Positions 23,395-32,249 of a stretch of DNA of 32,249 bases are shown here, piece by piece. A program made the position numbers and the translations under genes. The notes below the pieces were generated by a model. That model ran no database searches and had not been told where the DNA came from. It saw only the letters and a list, made by a program, of their open reading frames with translations. The DNA lies in the NCBI GenBank assembly GCA_001799195.1, contig MGSU01000297.1:1-32249 (forward strand), read 5' to 3'. This stretch comes from Deltaproteobacteria bacterium RIFOXYA12_FULL_61_11 (GTDB lineage Bacteria; Bdellovibrionota_F; JAHFAK01; YA12-FULL-61-11). The number at the start of each line of letters is the position of its first letter. Position 1 is the first letter of the stretch.

Positions 23395-24150
23395 TCAATC
23401 GAAGGAGGTCACGATCTTAGCGAAGCTCTCGGAGTTGAGGCTCGCTCCACCGACGAGTACGCCATCGAGGTCGGGCAGGTCTACGTACCCGGGGATGTTC
23501 TCGGCGTTGACGCTGCCGCCGTAGAGGATGCGCAAACCGTTGGCAAAGACGCTGCCGAACATGTCCCCGAGGTGTTTGCGGATGGTCGCATGGGCTTCTT
23601 GGGCAAGTTCGGGGGTGGCATTCTTGCCGGTACCGATGGCCCACACAGGTTCGTAGGCGACGATCAGGGGAGCGAGATTCTGAACCCGAAGACCTTTGAG
23701 ACCTTCGGTGAGCTGAATGGTCAGGACCTCTTCGGTGCGTCCGGCGTCGCGTTCTTCCTGCCGTTCTCCGATGCACATGATCGGGGCGAGCCCTTCATCG
23801 AGCGCGAGGCGCAGTTTCTTGTTGACCGTGTCATTGGTCTCGGCGAAATACAGTCGGCGTTCGGAATGCCCGAGAATGACATAGGAACACCCTGCATCGA
23901 GGAGCATGGATGCAGAGATCTCACCGGTGTAGGCACCCTGTGCGGCCTGATGGACATTCTGCGCCGCGAGCTTGAGGTGCGAGTTCTGCAAGGCGATGGA
24001 TACCGAGTTGAGGGCGGTGAAGGGAGGGGCGACCACGGTGACGGTGTCGCGTTTCCCCGAGAGTAACCCTTTGAGTTCTGTAACAAGACGGATCGACTCT
24101 GCGATCGTCTTGTGCATTTTCCAGTTGCCGACGACGACGGATTCCCGCAT
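23395..24150 (-). CDS. tpiA: Triosephosphate isomerase
   Basis: A 251-residue TIM-barrel enzyme interconverting dihydroxyacetone phosphate and glyceraldehyde 3-phosphate. Catalytic residues are in place: K11 in GNWKMHK, H95 in ILGHSERR and E167 in VAYEPVWAIGTG, followed by the phosphate-binding YGGSVNAEN and DGVLVGGASL. The ATG at 24150 has GAGGAG about 10 nt upstream and matches the family start; the frame reaching 24279 overlaps the pgk end and the likely promoter. It is separated from pgk by 91 bp that holds a probable promoter, and secG follows 10 bp later. Confidence 0.97.
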   Translation of the reverse strand: MRESVVVGNWKMHKTIAESIRLVTELKGLLSGKRDTVTVVAPPFTALNSVSIALQNSHLKLAAQNVHQAAQGAYTGEISASMLLDAGCSYVILGHSERRLYFAETNDTVNKKLRLALDEGLAPIMCIGERQEERDAGRTEEVLTIQLTEGLKGLRVQNLAPLIVAYEPVWAIGTGKNATPELAQEAHATIRKHLGDMFGSVFANGLRILYGGSVNAENIPGYVDLPDLDGVLVGGASLNSESFAKIVTSFD

Positions 24151-24184
24151 CCAGCAGTTCTCCTCATGTGAGCGAACCACTTGC

Positions 24185-24212
24185 CTTCTACCAGACTTGT
24201 ATCGATTGTCAA
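24185..24212 (-). promoter_or_regulatory. Internal promoter for tpiA-secG
   Basis: On the minus strand a perfect TTGACA (24207-24212) and TAGAAG (24185-24190, 4 of 6) are 16 bp apart in the 91-bp pgk-tpiA gap. It would let tpiA and secG be expressed apart from gap and pgk. Confidence 0.5.
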
Positions 24213-24241
24213 AACGAAAATGCGTGGAAGGACGAGGGACT

Positions 24242-25420
24242 TCAGTTCTCGAGAGCTTGGATACCCGGCAGGGTGCCACCTTCGATCAGCTCGAGCGAGG
24301 CGCCGCCGCCCGTGGAAACATGGGTGATCTTGGCGGCGAAGCCGGACTTCTTGAGGGCCGAGGCTGAATCGCCCCCGCCGGCGATGGTGCAGGCTTTGAG
24401 ACCTGCAAGGGTCTCGGCGATGCCGAAGGTCCCAGCCTTGAACTCGGGCTCTTCGAACTTGCCCATGGGCCCGTTCCAGAACACGGTGCCGGCTGTACCG
24501 AGCAGCCCGCGGAAGAATTCGAGGGTGCGCGGACCGATGTCGAGGGCTGCGGTCCCGGCCGGGATGCTCTGGCCAGGCGTCGTTTCGATTTCCCCGCCCG
24601 CGGTGGAGCGCACGATGTGGTCGATGGGCAAGTGCACCGGGATGCCGAGCTCCTTGGCCTTGGCCAGCAATTGTGCCGCCACGTCGAGGCGATCCTCCTC
24701 GACCAAGCTGTCCCCGGTTGGGACGCCCTGGCTGCGGAGCAGGGTGAAGGCCATCGCGCCGCCGATGATCAATCCGTCGACCTTGGAGAGGAGCCGTTCG
24801 AGCATTAGGATCTTGTCCGAGACCTTCGCTCCGCCGATGACGGCGAAGAACGGGCGTTCGGGTTTTTCCAGGGCGTGGAGGAGATAGGTGATTTCCTTCT
24901 TGAAGGTCGCGCCGTAGCCTTTCACAGGGACCAGTCCGGGAACACCCACGACCGAGGCATGGGCCCGGTGCGAGGCCGAGAAGGCCTCATTGATATAGAC
25001 GTCGATGTTGGCGGCGAGCTGGCGGGAGAAGTCGGGATCGTTGCCCTCTTCCCCTGCGTGGAAGCGGAGGTTCTCGAGCAGGAGCACGCTGCCCGAACGC
25101 AATTCCAACTTCTTGCGCTCGACCTGTTCCCCGATGCAGTCGCCGGCGAAGAGGACCGGACGTTCAAGGAGTTCGGAGAGACGAGACACGACCTGGCTGA
25201 GGGAGAATTCCTTGACGATCTTCTTCTTGGGGCGGCCGAGGTGGGAAGCCAGCACGACCTTCCCTCCTGCGGCAAGAATCGGTTGTATGGTGGGAAGAGA
25301 GGCCCGCAGACGTTTGTCATCGGTGACCTTACCGGCGGCGTCGAGAGGAACGTTGTAGTCGACCCGCACGAAGACGGTCTTGTTGCGATACTCCAGTTCT
25401 TCGAAGGATTTCATGCTCAT
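24242..25420 (-). CDS. pgk: Phosphoglycerate kinase
   Basis: A monomeric two-domain enzyme of about 392 residues that makes ATP from 1,3-bisphosphoglycerate. Family motifs in order: VFVRVDYNVPL (substrate Asp/Asn), LASHLGRPK, LLENLRFHAGEE, FSASHRAHASV, the hinge and C-terminal nucleotide site with VIGGAKVSDKI, the FWNGPMGKFE motif, and IAGGGDSASAL, HVSTGGGASLELIEG. The ATG at 25420 is preferred; a GTG at 25432 overlapping the gap stop codon by 4 bp (GTGA) would add four residues, and a further ATG lies at 25414. It follows gap with no real spacing, so the two are co-transcribed and probably translationally coupled. Confidence 0.97.
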   Translation of the reverse strand: MSMKSFEELEYRNKTVFVRVDYNVPLDAAGKVTDDKRLRASLPTIQPILAAGGKVVLASHLGRPKKKIVKEFSLSQVVSRLSELLERPVLFAGDCIGEQVERKKLELRSGSVLLLENLRFHAGEEGNDPDFSRQLAANIDVYINEAFSASHRAHASVVGVPGLVPVKGYGATFKKEITYLLHALEKPERPFFAVIGGAKVSDKILMLERLLSKVDGLIIGGAMAFTLLRSQGVPTGDSLVEEDRLDVAAQLLAKAKELGIPVHLPIDHIVRSTAGGEIETTPGQSIPAGTAALDIGPRTLEFFRGLLGTAGTVFWNGPMGKFEEPEFKAGTFGIAETLAGLKACTIAGGGDSASALKKSGFAAKITHVSTGGGASLELIEGGTLPGIQALEN

Positions 25421-25428
25421 GGGGGTAC

Positions 25429-26514
<1,086 letters not shown>

Positions 26515-26544
26515 CTGAAATCCGGGTTTGGGGAGGGTGGGGGG

Positions 26545-27768
26545 TCAGCGTCGGCGCGGCGGAAGGGCGTCGAGAGGAGTGAGGATGGAGAGGAGGCGGT
26601 CGAGGTAGAGTTTCTTCTCCACGGGCAGGGAGCGTGGGGCCAGGAAATACGCGGCCACGCACTCGGCGAAGTCTTCGTGGGGCGAGGTGCTCCCATAACC
26701 GGTGACGTAAGGGTCGCGATTGTACCCCATCGGCACCTGCACCAGGTTGCCCGCCGGCATGCGCCAGATACCGACCAAGGGGGAGGTCGGCCGGGAGACC
26801 CAGGTGATGTCCCGGTCGTCCTTGTTGCGCTCGGGTCGCCAGGTCCAACCCGAGACCTGTTGCCAGAGTTGTCCGTGCGAGAAGCCGTGGACCGAATAGA
26901 ACGGTGCGACCCGTTGGTCCACCAACCCGATCTTGCGTAGGCGCGTACCTGCCTCGAAATCGAGGACGTGCGCCAACTCGTGGATGATGATCCAGGGCAG
27001 GGAATTGTGCACTTCGTCGGTCGGTTCAAAGGTCTTGTCGGCGAAGAAGATGGCCTGCAGCGGAGCGAAGAAGGTCACGGCCAGGGCTTCGCCGTGGAAG
27101 GGGCTACGGCCTTCGAAGGAGTCGATCCTGACCATGAGGAAGATATCGCGGTGGTGGAAGGCGGCGGGCAAGGCCGCCACGGTGCTTTCGAAGTCGAGCA
27201 TTTCCTCCAAAGTCCACGGTTTCATGCCGACTTCCTGCACGTCGTGGTCGTCGAGAGGACCGACCATGGCATACCCCGTGGTCTGGAAAACCGACCAGAA
27301 CAGGGCCGAAAGTTTGGGGTCGCTCCGGTGGTAGAGGAGCATGCTGCGAAGGATGTCTTCGGCCAGGTACCCGTTCTCGGGCATGCGCTTGATCCGGGAA
27401 CGCAGGTAGGACAGGTGTTGTTGCCCGCGGCCGAGGCTCTTGCAGAACAGGGTTTGTTTCAGCGCCTCGAGGTCTTCGGGGCCGAGGTGCTTCTTCAGAT
27501 AGGCGACATCGAGTTGTTCGCCGAGGAGGATCCAGAGATCCTGTTCGTCGAGGAAGGAGTTTGCATACGCAGGACGTTTGCCGGCTTTGTGGTTCTGGAG
27601 GGCCCGGGTAAGGGGGCCCTCGGCGGACACCGGGAGGGAGAGGAACCCCATCGCGAGAAGCACGAGGGCCATCGAGAGCGACCGGAGCGTCGCAGGGAGC
27701 GTCCGGTCCCAGGAACGGGAACCGTGGTTCCGAGCCGCGACGGTACGCTGTAGCATGCTGTATTCCAT
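26545..27768 (-). CDS. Exported HExxH metallopeptidase-like protein, unknown substrate
   Basis: A 407-residue protein with a signal-type helix (SMALVLLAMGFLSLPVSA, ending near residue 49). The zinc-protease motif HELAH (H263, E264, H267) sits in PWIIIHELAHVLDFEAG, and a second acidic motif HEDFAE (E365/E369) about 100 residues on could supply the third zinc ligand, as in gluzincin or anthrax-lethal-factor-like enzymes. The middle part has several His/Trp-rich segments. I do not recognise a named family. The ATG at 27768 was chosen because a GAGAGGAAG stretch stands upstream; the frame reaching 27912 is unsupported. It is divergent from the Tyr/Asp-rich surface protein. Confidence 0.75.
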   Translation of the reverse strand: MEYSMLQRTVAARNHGSRSWDRTLPATLRSLSMALVLLAMGFLSLPVSAEGPLTRALQNHKAGKRPAYANSFLDEQDLWILLGEQLDVAYLKKHLGPEDLEALKQTLFCKSLGRGQQHLSYLRSRIKRMPENGYLAEDILRSMLLYHRSDPKLSALFWSVFQTTGYAMVGPLDDHDVQEVGMKPWTLEEMLDFESTVAALPAAFHHRDIFLMVRIDSFEGRSPFHGEALAVTFFAPLQAIFFADKTFEPTDEVHNSLPWIIIHELAHVLDFEAGTRLRKIGLVDQRVAPFYSVHGFSHGQLWQQVSGWTWRPERNKDDRDITWVSRPTSPLVGIWRMPAGNLVQVPMGYNRDPYVTGYGSTSPHEDFAECVAAYFLAPRSLPVEKKLYLDRLLSILTPLDALPPRRR

Positions 27769-28122
27769 ATTCTTCCTCTCCTCGGCGGGTCGCTGGATCG
27801 ATGGAGGTACCCTCGATCCTCGAACGTCGTGGAGCAGTCGACAGCAAGAACGAGGCCAGCATCGCGATCGGAGAGCGAGGCCAACCTGGACAAGACAGAG
27901 CCGTATCGACACCGCTCGACAGGGCGCGAACAGGTCCAGACAGCGGCAATAAAATAATCAATATCAAAAAGTTGCAACTAATTGAAGAATTGAGATCATA
28001 CTTCTATCACATTGTAGTTGAAGCAATTTTTCCTGCTTTCGTGGGTTGGGGCCTTCCCACCTGGTACGAACCTTGATCCAGAGAGGGCCAACGAGCAAAG
28101 GATCAACCCATCGGAGGACGGT
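27769..28122. other. Divergent intergenic region upstream of the Tyr/Asp-rich protein
   Basis: No gene is seen in these 354 bp. From 27769 to about 27940 the base composition is like coding DNA but without a supported frame; 27945-28035 is markedly AT-rich and holds the likely promoter of the plus-strand gene (27982-28010). On the minus strand TTGCAA and TATTTT 15 bp apart could serve the HExxH gene, giving a leader of about 170 nt. Confidence 0.5.
27982..28010 (+). promoter_or_regulatory. Candidate promoter of the Tyr/Asp-rich protein gene
   Basis: TTGAAG (27982-27987) and TATCAC (28005-28010), each 4 of 6 to consensus, are 17 bp apart inside an AT-rich block; the leader would be about 105 nt and ends with GGAGG before the ATG at 28123. 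Confidence 0.35.
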
Positions 28123-29631
28123 ATGTTCAAGATTATCGTAGCAATGGTGACGGCGCTGTTCATCCTCGGCGGGAGCGCGTGGGCGCAGAGCGAGGAGTGC
28201 AACCCCGAAGTGCAGGATTGTTACTGGTACGAGGACGATTACGAGGAATACGACTTCTACGACAACGATCCCCTCTATTATGATGACGACTTCTACTATT
28301 ACGACGATCCGCGCATGGACCCGACCTGGGGTTACGGCATGGACTTCTACTCGTGGAACTACCAAACGCTGTTCAACTACGTCTTCGACGGGTATTGCTG
28401 GGACACGTCGACGGGCTGCCACGAGATCGTGGGCTACCAGTTCGGAGACACCAACTTCTGGCGCACGGATGTTCGCGGTCACCTGATTTCCACCAAGTTC
28501 TTGAAACTCTATGACAGTTCATGGTTCTGGGACAGCTATCCGAAGTTCACGCGCAGCGGCAACCAGAAGGTCTTGGAAGGCACGCTGGGCATCCCGATCT
28601 ACCCGATCTACGAAGAGTGGACATGCACCTCCTCGACGTCGGGCCACTACGAAGAAGTCTGCCCCGAGGAAGAGGATTGGGGCATGGACGACCTCGAGGA
28701 CGAGGAATGGGACGACGAAGAATGGGAGACCGAGGAGACCGAGACCACGACGACCGCCTGTGAGCAGGTGTGGGTCGAGGGCGAGTGCACCAACGGGTAC
28801 TACAAGAAGACCGAGAGCTACAAGGCGATCGACTTCATGGTGTTCTACGTGAGGGTCAAGTTCGACGAGAAGTCGGCGCTGCGGGCCGGTGAGAGCGAGA
28901 GCGTGGGTGTGCACTGGAAGAATGGCAACATCTACCTGACCATCGACAACGCATGGTACCAGTACCAGGCCCCGACGGTGTTCGCGCTGCCGACGCAGTT
29001 CCTGGGCATGGACAATGACCTGAACAACCCGTTCCGCTTCATCAACATCGCCAACCAGGTGATCGAACTGGAAGTGACCACCGGAGAGCGCATGCTGCGG
29101 GAACCCCCGATCGGCGCGGTGGCCAAGGAGAGCTTCGAGAAGACCAGCGCGGACGAGAACGGCCAACTGGTGCTCAAGGTGAAGGACGCTGGCGTGGTGG
29201 CTGGCGAGACGACCATGTACGAGGTCGAGCTGCGCATCTCCAACGCCAACGACGGGTTCGGCCAGAACGCGTTCGGCCGCGGCGACCTGTCCTGCTACAA
29301 GGGCGAGATCCTGGCCGAGGGCGCCAATACCTCGATCAACTTCCACGAGGTCCTGGACAAGATGGTCGCGGAGTGCAAAGAGAACGGCAACCTGCGCGAC
29401 GGGAAGAAGTACTACGCCAGCCTGCGGGTGAAGCGCGAGAGCTCGGCCTACACCGGAGCCTACTCCAAGGGTCAACTCGCTACCCGCACCCTGTCCTGGA
29501 GCGTGAAGGGCGAAGCCCGCGAGGGCGGCGGCCTGTGCGGCACCCTGGCCGGTTCCGAGCGCCAGGCCGGCACCGCCCTGGTCCTCCTCCTCTCCCTCCT
29601 CGGCGCCCTGGTCACCCTGCGCCGCCGCTGA
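28123..29631 (+). CDS. Secreted, Tyr/Asp/Glu-rich surface protein with MYXO-CTERM-like C-terminus
   Basis: A 502-residue protein I cannot assign to a family. It has a signal peptide (MFKIIVAMVTALFILGGSAWAQ), then an extremely acidic, tyrosine-rich stretch (residues 30-65, with runs such as YYDDDFYYYDD), a region with paired Cys, a second acidic block (about 185-210: DLEDEEWDDEEWETEE) and a C-terminal half rich in beta-strand-like sequence. The end is a sorting-signal-like tripartite tail: GGGLCGTLAG, a hydrophobic helix (ALVLLLSLLGALVTL) and RRR. Codon use is strongly biased to GC-ending codons, suggesting high expression. GGAGG lies 5 nt before the ATG. It may be a metal-binding or structural surface protein; that is inference. 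Confidence 0.75.
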   Translation: MFKIIVAMVTALFILGGSAWAQSEECNPEVQDCYWYEDDYEEYDFYDNDPLYYDDDFYYYDDPRMDPTWGYGMDFYSWNYQTLFNYVFDGYCWDTSTGCHEIVGYQFGDTNFWRTDVRGHLISTKFLKLYDSSWFWDSYPKFTRSGNQKVLEGTLGIPIYPIYEEWTCTSSTSGHYEEVCPEEEDWGMDDLEDEEWDDEEWETEETETTTTACEQVWVEGECTNGYYKKTESYKAIDFMVFYVRVKFDEKSALRAGESESVGVHWKNGNIYLTIDNAWYQYQAPTVFALPTQFLGMDNDLNNPFRFINIANQVIELEVTTGERMLREPPIGAVAKESFEKTSADENGQLVLKVKDAGVVAGETTMYEVELRISNANDGFGQNAFGRGDLSCYKGEILAEGANTSINFHEVLDKMVAECKENGNLRDGKKYYASLRVKRESSAYTGAYSKGQLATRTLSWSVKGEAREGGGLCGTLAGSERQAGTALVLLLSLLGALVTLRRR

Positions 29632-29741
29632 CCTGCTAGCCCACCGGGGCGAGCCTACCGTCCTCCGCGCTTGCTCCGGTGTCGCTTCGCACCTCCCCCT
29701 TGCCTTCCCAAAAAACCTCCCACGATACCTGCAAGCATCCC

Positions 29742-29769
29742 TGGAAAACGCTGCCACAAGCACTATAAT
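29742..29769 (+). promoter_or_regulatory. Promoter of the M4/M36-like peptidase gene
   Basis: A perfect TATAAT (29764-29769) follows TGGAAA (29742-29747, 4 of 6) by 16 bp. A start near 29776 leaves a 27-nt leader to the ATG at 29803; it also coincides with an in-frame GTG at 29776, so a leaderless start cannot be excluded. Confidence 0.6.
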
Positions 29770-29802
29770 GGAAAGGTGTTCATCACCTGGTACGTCCCTC
29801 TC

Positions 29803-31848
29803 ATGGTGGCTCGACTCGCGGCGCTCGGTGTTCTCCTCCTCGGTATCGCCTGTGACCGGGGCGACTACCGCAGGGTAGGTCCCGGAGGAGCACTCCCCCC
29901 GGACCAGGCCTTCCTGGCGGAGGGACAAGCGTCCTTCGAGGCGTTCCTCGACCGCGAAGACCGGGTCGTCGCCCTCCAATCCATGGGAAACACAGGCACC
30001 GACAGCCGGGAAGACGAGGTCGTACAACGACTTCGGCAACTCGATGGACTGGGAGTGACCGAACTCCGGGAGAGCCGCAGGCTCGAGCGCGGAGGACGGA
30101 CCGCGGTCACCTATGACCAGTACTTCGGGGACGTGCCGGTGCACGGTTCCGAGGTGACGGTGCAGTATCGCGAAGGCCGGTGGACCGGTCTCCGCGGTCG
30201 GACCAAGCGGATCACGCGCTTGGTCAATAGTCCGCTTATCGATGCTTCGGCAGCCGTCGCGCTGGCGGCCAGGATGTTCGGGGACCATGGCGCCGAGGTC
30301 GTCGAGGTACGCCCGGTCCTGCTCCCCTTGGCAGAGGGAGCTGCCCGGCAGGCCCTGGCTCTCAGGGTGCTGTTCCGTCCGGAGTTCGAAGTCGTGCGAC
30401 TCTTCCTCGACGCCGAGGACGGGACCCTGCTCGACGTGCGCGAGAGCACCCTGCGCTTGGTCGGGAGCGGCAGCATCTATAAGTACTCTCCGCTCGATGG
30501 ACCGCCGCAGGAGGTGCCGTTCTTGCGCTTGCTCAGCGGCGAGGTCTTGCAAGGAGAGACCGTCGGGGTGACCAATCTCGACCTCGAGGGCGAGTACCGC
30601 GACGCGGTGGGCGATGGGAAGGGACGCTTCGTCTACGAGGCGGGGGACGAACGCCTCGAGATGACCATGATCTACTATTGGATCGACTATGCCTACCACT
30701 TCTATCGCGACACCTTGGGTTTACCCGGCCCGGAGCAATGCTTTGCTGCCCACGCCTTCGTGGATCGCGTCGGGGGTATGCGTTTGAGGAACAACGCTGC
30801 TTTTATGGGAGAGCTCGATCTCGACGGCCGCGGCAAAGTCCTGCCTACCTTGGTTTTTTCCAAGCGCGAGGGGTTGAAGAACCCGACCGCTCTGGGCACC
30901 GACGTCATCCTGCACGAGTTCAACCACTGGGTCACCGACTCGATCACCCACATGCTCGAGGCCACGCAGACCACGGCGCTTCACGAGGGATATTCGGACT
31001 TCTTCGCCGTGTACGAGACCCGCGATCCGCACTTTGCGAGGTATTACGACGCTTCGACGAACGGATTACGTGATCTGACCAAAACCACCAAGGTCGCTTT
31101 CCCCATCCCCGAGGCGCAGGATGAGGCGCACGTCCTGGGCGAGATCTATGCGCAGACCCTGTGGGACCTGCACCAACGCTTTCTCGAGGGGTATGGCGGA
31201 GAAGGAGGGGCCGGACGGGAACAGGCCCTGGAAGTGGTGTATCGCAGCCGCTTCTTCCTCAATGCCTCGACCAGGGATTTCCGCGAGGGTTACGAGGCCG
31301 TGCTCGCCGCGGACCAGGACCTCGACCAGGGCCGGCACCGGGCCCTGGTGCGGAAGACCTTCGAGGTTCACGGCTTCGTCCGGCTGGACGGCTCGGCGCT
31401 CGAACCCGAGGCAGTGACTCCCTCGATCGCCGGAGAGAGGCTGACCGGTCAGACCCTGGAACTCACGCTCGATCAGGCGGCTGCCTCACTCTCCTACGTG
31501 TGGACTATCACCAGCCGGCCGGAGCGGAGCGCTCTGGTCCTCGAGGATGCCTTCCAGCCCGTGCAACGGCTCGTGCCCGATGTCCCGGGCGTCTATACGC
31601 TCGAGGTCCTGGTCCTCGGCCAAGACGATCGCGCCTTCGCCGGGTCGGTCGAGGTGCAGGTGGCCGGTGAGGACCTCGCCCCCGAGGATGATGATGCCGA
31701 TGGCGGGGACCAGGACGGTGCTTCGGGCGGGCAGGTGATCACCTCGGGAAGCTGCGGTGGGATGCAGGCCGGGACGACTCCTGCGCCTGGACCGGGCTTC
31801 TGGTTCTTCCTGGCCCTGGGCTTCCTCTACCGCTGCCGCCGTTCCTGA
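29803..31848 (+). CDS. Secreted M4/M36-type zinc metallopeptidase with MYXO-CTERM-like tail
   Basis: A 681-residue exported protease. After a signal peptide ending in LLGIAC (possible lipoprotein) comes a propeptide with an FTP-like segment (VTYDQYFGDVPVHGSEVTVQ). The catalytic motif HEFNH (H371, E372, H375) is followed 19 residues later by E395 in HEGYSDFFAVY, the spacing and E-x-x-SD signature of thermolysin/fungalysin families. The C-terminal part has a PKD-like beta-domain (SLSYVWTITSRPERSALVLE), an acidic linker and the tail SGSCGGMQ, a hydrophobic helix (FWFFLALGFLY) and RCRRS. The ATG was chosen because the promoter lies just upstream. It follows the Tyr/Asp-rich protein, which has a similar tail. 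Confidence 0.88.
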   Translation: MVARLAALGVLLLGIACDRGDYRRVGPGGALPPDQAFLAEGQASFEAFLDREDRVVALQSMGNTGTDSREDEVVQRLRQLDGLGVTELRESRRLERGGRTAVTYDQYFGDVPVHGSEVTVQYREGRWTGLRGRTKRITRLVNSPLIDASAAVALAARMFGDHGAEVVEVRPVLLPLAEGAARQALALRVLFRPEFEVVRLFLDAEDGTLLDVRESTLRLVGSGSIYKYSPLDGPPQEVPFLRLLSGEVLQGETVGVTNLDLEGEYRDAVGDGKGRFVYEAGDERLEMTMIYYWIDYAYHFYRDTLGLPGPEQCFAAHAFVDRVGGMRLRNNAAFMGELDLDGRGKVLPTLVFSKREGLKNPTALGTDVILHEFNHWVTDSITHMLEATQTTALHEGYSDFFAVYETRDPHFARYYDASTNGLRDLTKTTKVAFPIPEAQDEAHVLGEIYAQTLWDLHQRFLEGYGGEGGAGREQALEVVYRSRFFLNASTRDFREGYEAVLAADQDLDQGRHRALVRKTFEVHGFVRLDGSALEPEAVTPSIAGERLTGQTLELTLDQAAASLSYVWTITSRPERSALVLEDAFQPVQRLVPDVPGVYTLEVLVLGQDDRAFAGSVEVQVAGEDLAPEDDDADGGDQDGASGGQVITSGSCGGMQAGTTPAPGPGFWFFLALGFLYRCRRS

Positions 31849-31926
31849 ACCCCCCCTCTGTACATTTTGAGAACGTGCCGGAAGGTCCGGTGCGGGACTT
31901 GCCTCGTAGGGGGCGGACGGAGGGGA

Positions 31927-31967
31927 TAAAAAAGCCCCAAAGAAGGAGGAGTAAAAAACTTTGGGGC
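31927..31967 (-). terminator. Strong intrinsic terminator reading leftward
   Basis: GCCCCAAAG (31934-31942) and CTTTGGGGC (31959-31967) form a perfect 9-bp stem with a 16-nt loop. The U-run (six T) follows the stem only when transcribed on the minus strand. The nearest genes on both sides are plus-strand, so either a leftward transcript starts at or beyond the flagellin gene, or the element works poorly for the peptidase gene. Confidence 0.75.
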
Positions 31968-32043
31968 GTCTGCAAACCGATTTGTATCTATTATATGGGT
32001 GCTCCCTGAAAAAGCAATATTCCCCCGGTTTCGAGCAAAGCGC

Positions 32044-32071
32044 TTAAGTTTTTTCCCGGTCCTTCCGATGT
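32044..32071 (+). promoter_or_regulatory. Sigma-28 (FliA)-like promoter of the flagellin gene
   Basis: TTAAGTTT (7 of 8 to TAAAGTTT) is followed after 12 bp by TCCGATGT (5 of 8 to GCCGATAA, with the CCGAT core intact); the consensus spacing is 11. It is placed correctly upstream of a flagellin start. Confidence 0.45.
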
Positions 32072-32177
32072 TTCTTGTGAGGGTGAACGCAACAGTCCTT
32101 TGCCCGAGGATCGCTTTGCCCGAACGTTTCGTAACAAGAGCAAGAATGCTCGCAACGTCAACAGGGAGGATTTGATC

Positions 32178-32249
32178 ATGGGAATGAGGATCAACACCAA
32201 CGTCGCGGCCCTATCGGCCATGCGCAACTTGCAGAACACCACCCTGGGT
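32178..32249 (+). CDS. fliC: Flagellin, N-terminal end only (cut by window)
   Basis: The first 24 codons encode MGMRINTNVAALSAMRNLQN and on, the highly conserved D0 helix of flagellin (M-x-INTN-x-x-AL-x-A-x-RNL). This segment is recognised by the flagellar type III export gate and packs in the filament core. GGAGG lies 8 nt before the ATG. The rest of the gene is beyond the window. It shows that the organism is flagellated. Confidence 0.93.
   Translation, partial: MGMRINTNVAALSAMRNLQNTTLG

Larger units (their letters stand above)
31849..32177 (+). other. Intergenic region upstream of flagellin
   Basis: No gene is supported in these 329 bp. They hold a small CCGGA/TCCGG hairpin (31878-31890), the leftward terminator (31927-31967), a sigma-28-like promoter (32044-32071) and a leader of about 100 nt with short stems, such as CGAA/TTCG and GAGC/GCTC near 32120-32155, in front of the flagellin ribosome binding site. 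Confidence 0.6.

Noticed and set aside
28519-30699. 726-codon minus-strand ORF spanning two plus-strand genes
   Set aside because: Both plus-strand genes have signal peptides, ribosome binding sites and clear motifs; the antisense product is His/Val/Leu-rich without recognisable domains.
31945-32048. Short TTG-initiated ORF whose Shine-Dalgarno-like GGAGG lies in the terminator loop
   Set aside because: The spacing is 11 nt, the 28-residue product has no feature, and the hairpin is better explained as a terminator.

Overview
The window is about 32 kb of GC-rich chromosomal DNA from a motile, Gram-negative-type (diderm) bacterium. The gene content looks deltaproteobacterial in the old sense (Bdellovibrionota, Myxococcota or a relative). 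The clues are a TIGR02147-family regulator (a family known mainly from Bdellovibrio and Fibrobacter), a complete PspF-PspABC system with a sigma-54 promoter, two secreted proteins with MYXO-CTERM-like tails (Cys-Gly motif, one hydrophobic helix, Arg cluster), a flagellin start, and a tRNA gene without encoded CCA. No insertion sequence, phage gene, CRISPR array or rRNA was seen.

Layout. 1-636: 3' part of a beta-propeller glycosidase-like gene. 807-1124: glycine-rich RRM protein. 1523-4913: rubrerythrin, Lon and acylphosphatase, the first two only 12 bp apart. 4920-8756: envelope-stress module, pspABC plus a DUF4097/beta-barrel protein on the minus strand, divergent from pspF, with a sigma-54 promoter, an IHF-like site and a Fur-box-like palindrome between them. 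8772-10625: sodium:solute symporter. 10893-13657: small accessory island with two paralogous secreted proteins on either side of a TIGR02147 gene, a truncated RelE remnant at its downstream end and repeated TGCGTAC motifs at its promoter. 13934-14848: unknown membrane protein. 15137-19076: clpS, NYN nuclease-like protein, Hsp20 and an unusual cold-shock/cold-shock/VOC fusion. 19157-20725: EamA transporter and an exported DUF1566-like protein. 21011-22837: glnS and tRNA-Phe. 22923-26433: the gap-pgk-tpiA-secG operon. 26545-31848: three exported proteins, two of them HExxH metallopeptidase-like and one very rich in Tyr and acidic residues. 32178 to the end: start of a flagellin gene.

Functionally the window mixes housekeeping (glycolysis, GlnRS, SecG), protein quality control (Lon, ClpS, Hsp20), oxidative and envelope stress (rubrerythrin, Psp) and surface or secreted proteins. 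The parts least explained by known systems are the paralog/TIGR02147 cluster with its repeated operator-like sites, the CSD-CSD-VOC fusion, the DUF4097-barrel protein in the psp operon, and the Tyr/Asp-rich surface protein. Many long antisense ORFs are codon-bias mirrors of real genes and were left out. All family names come from reading motifs by eye; no database search was run.
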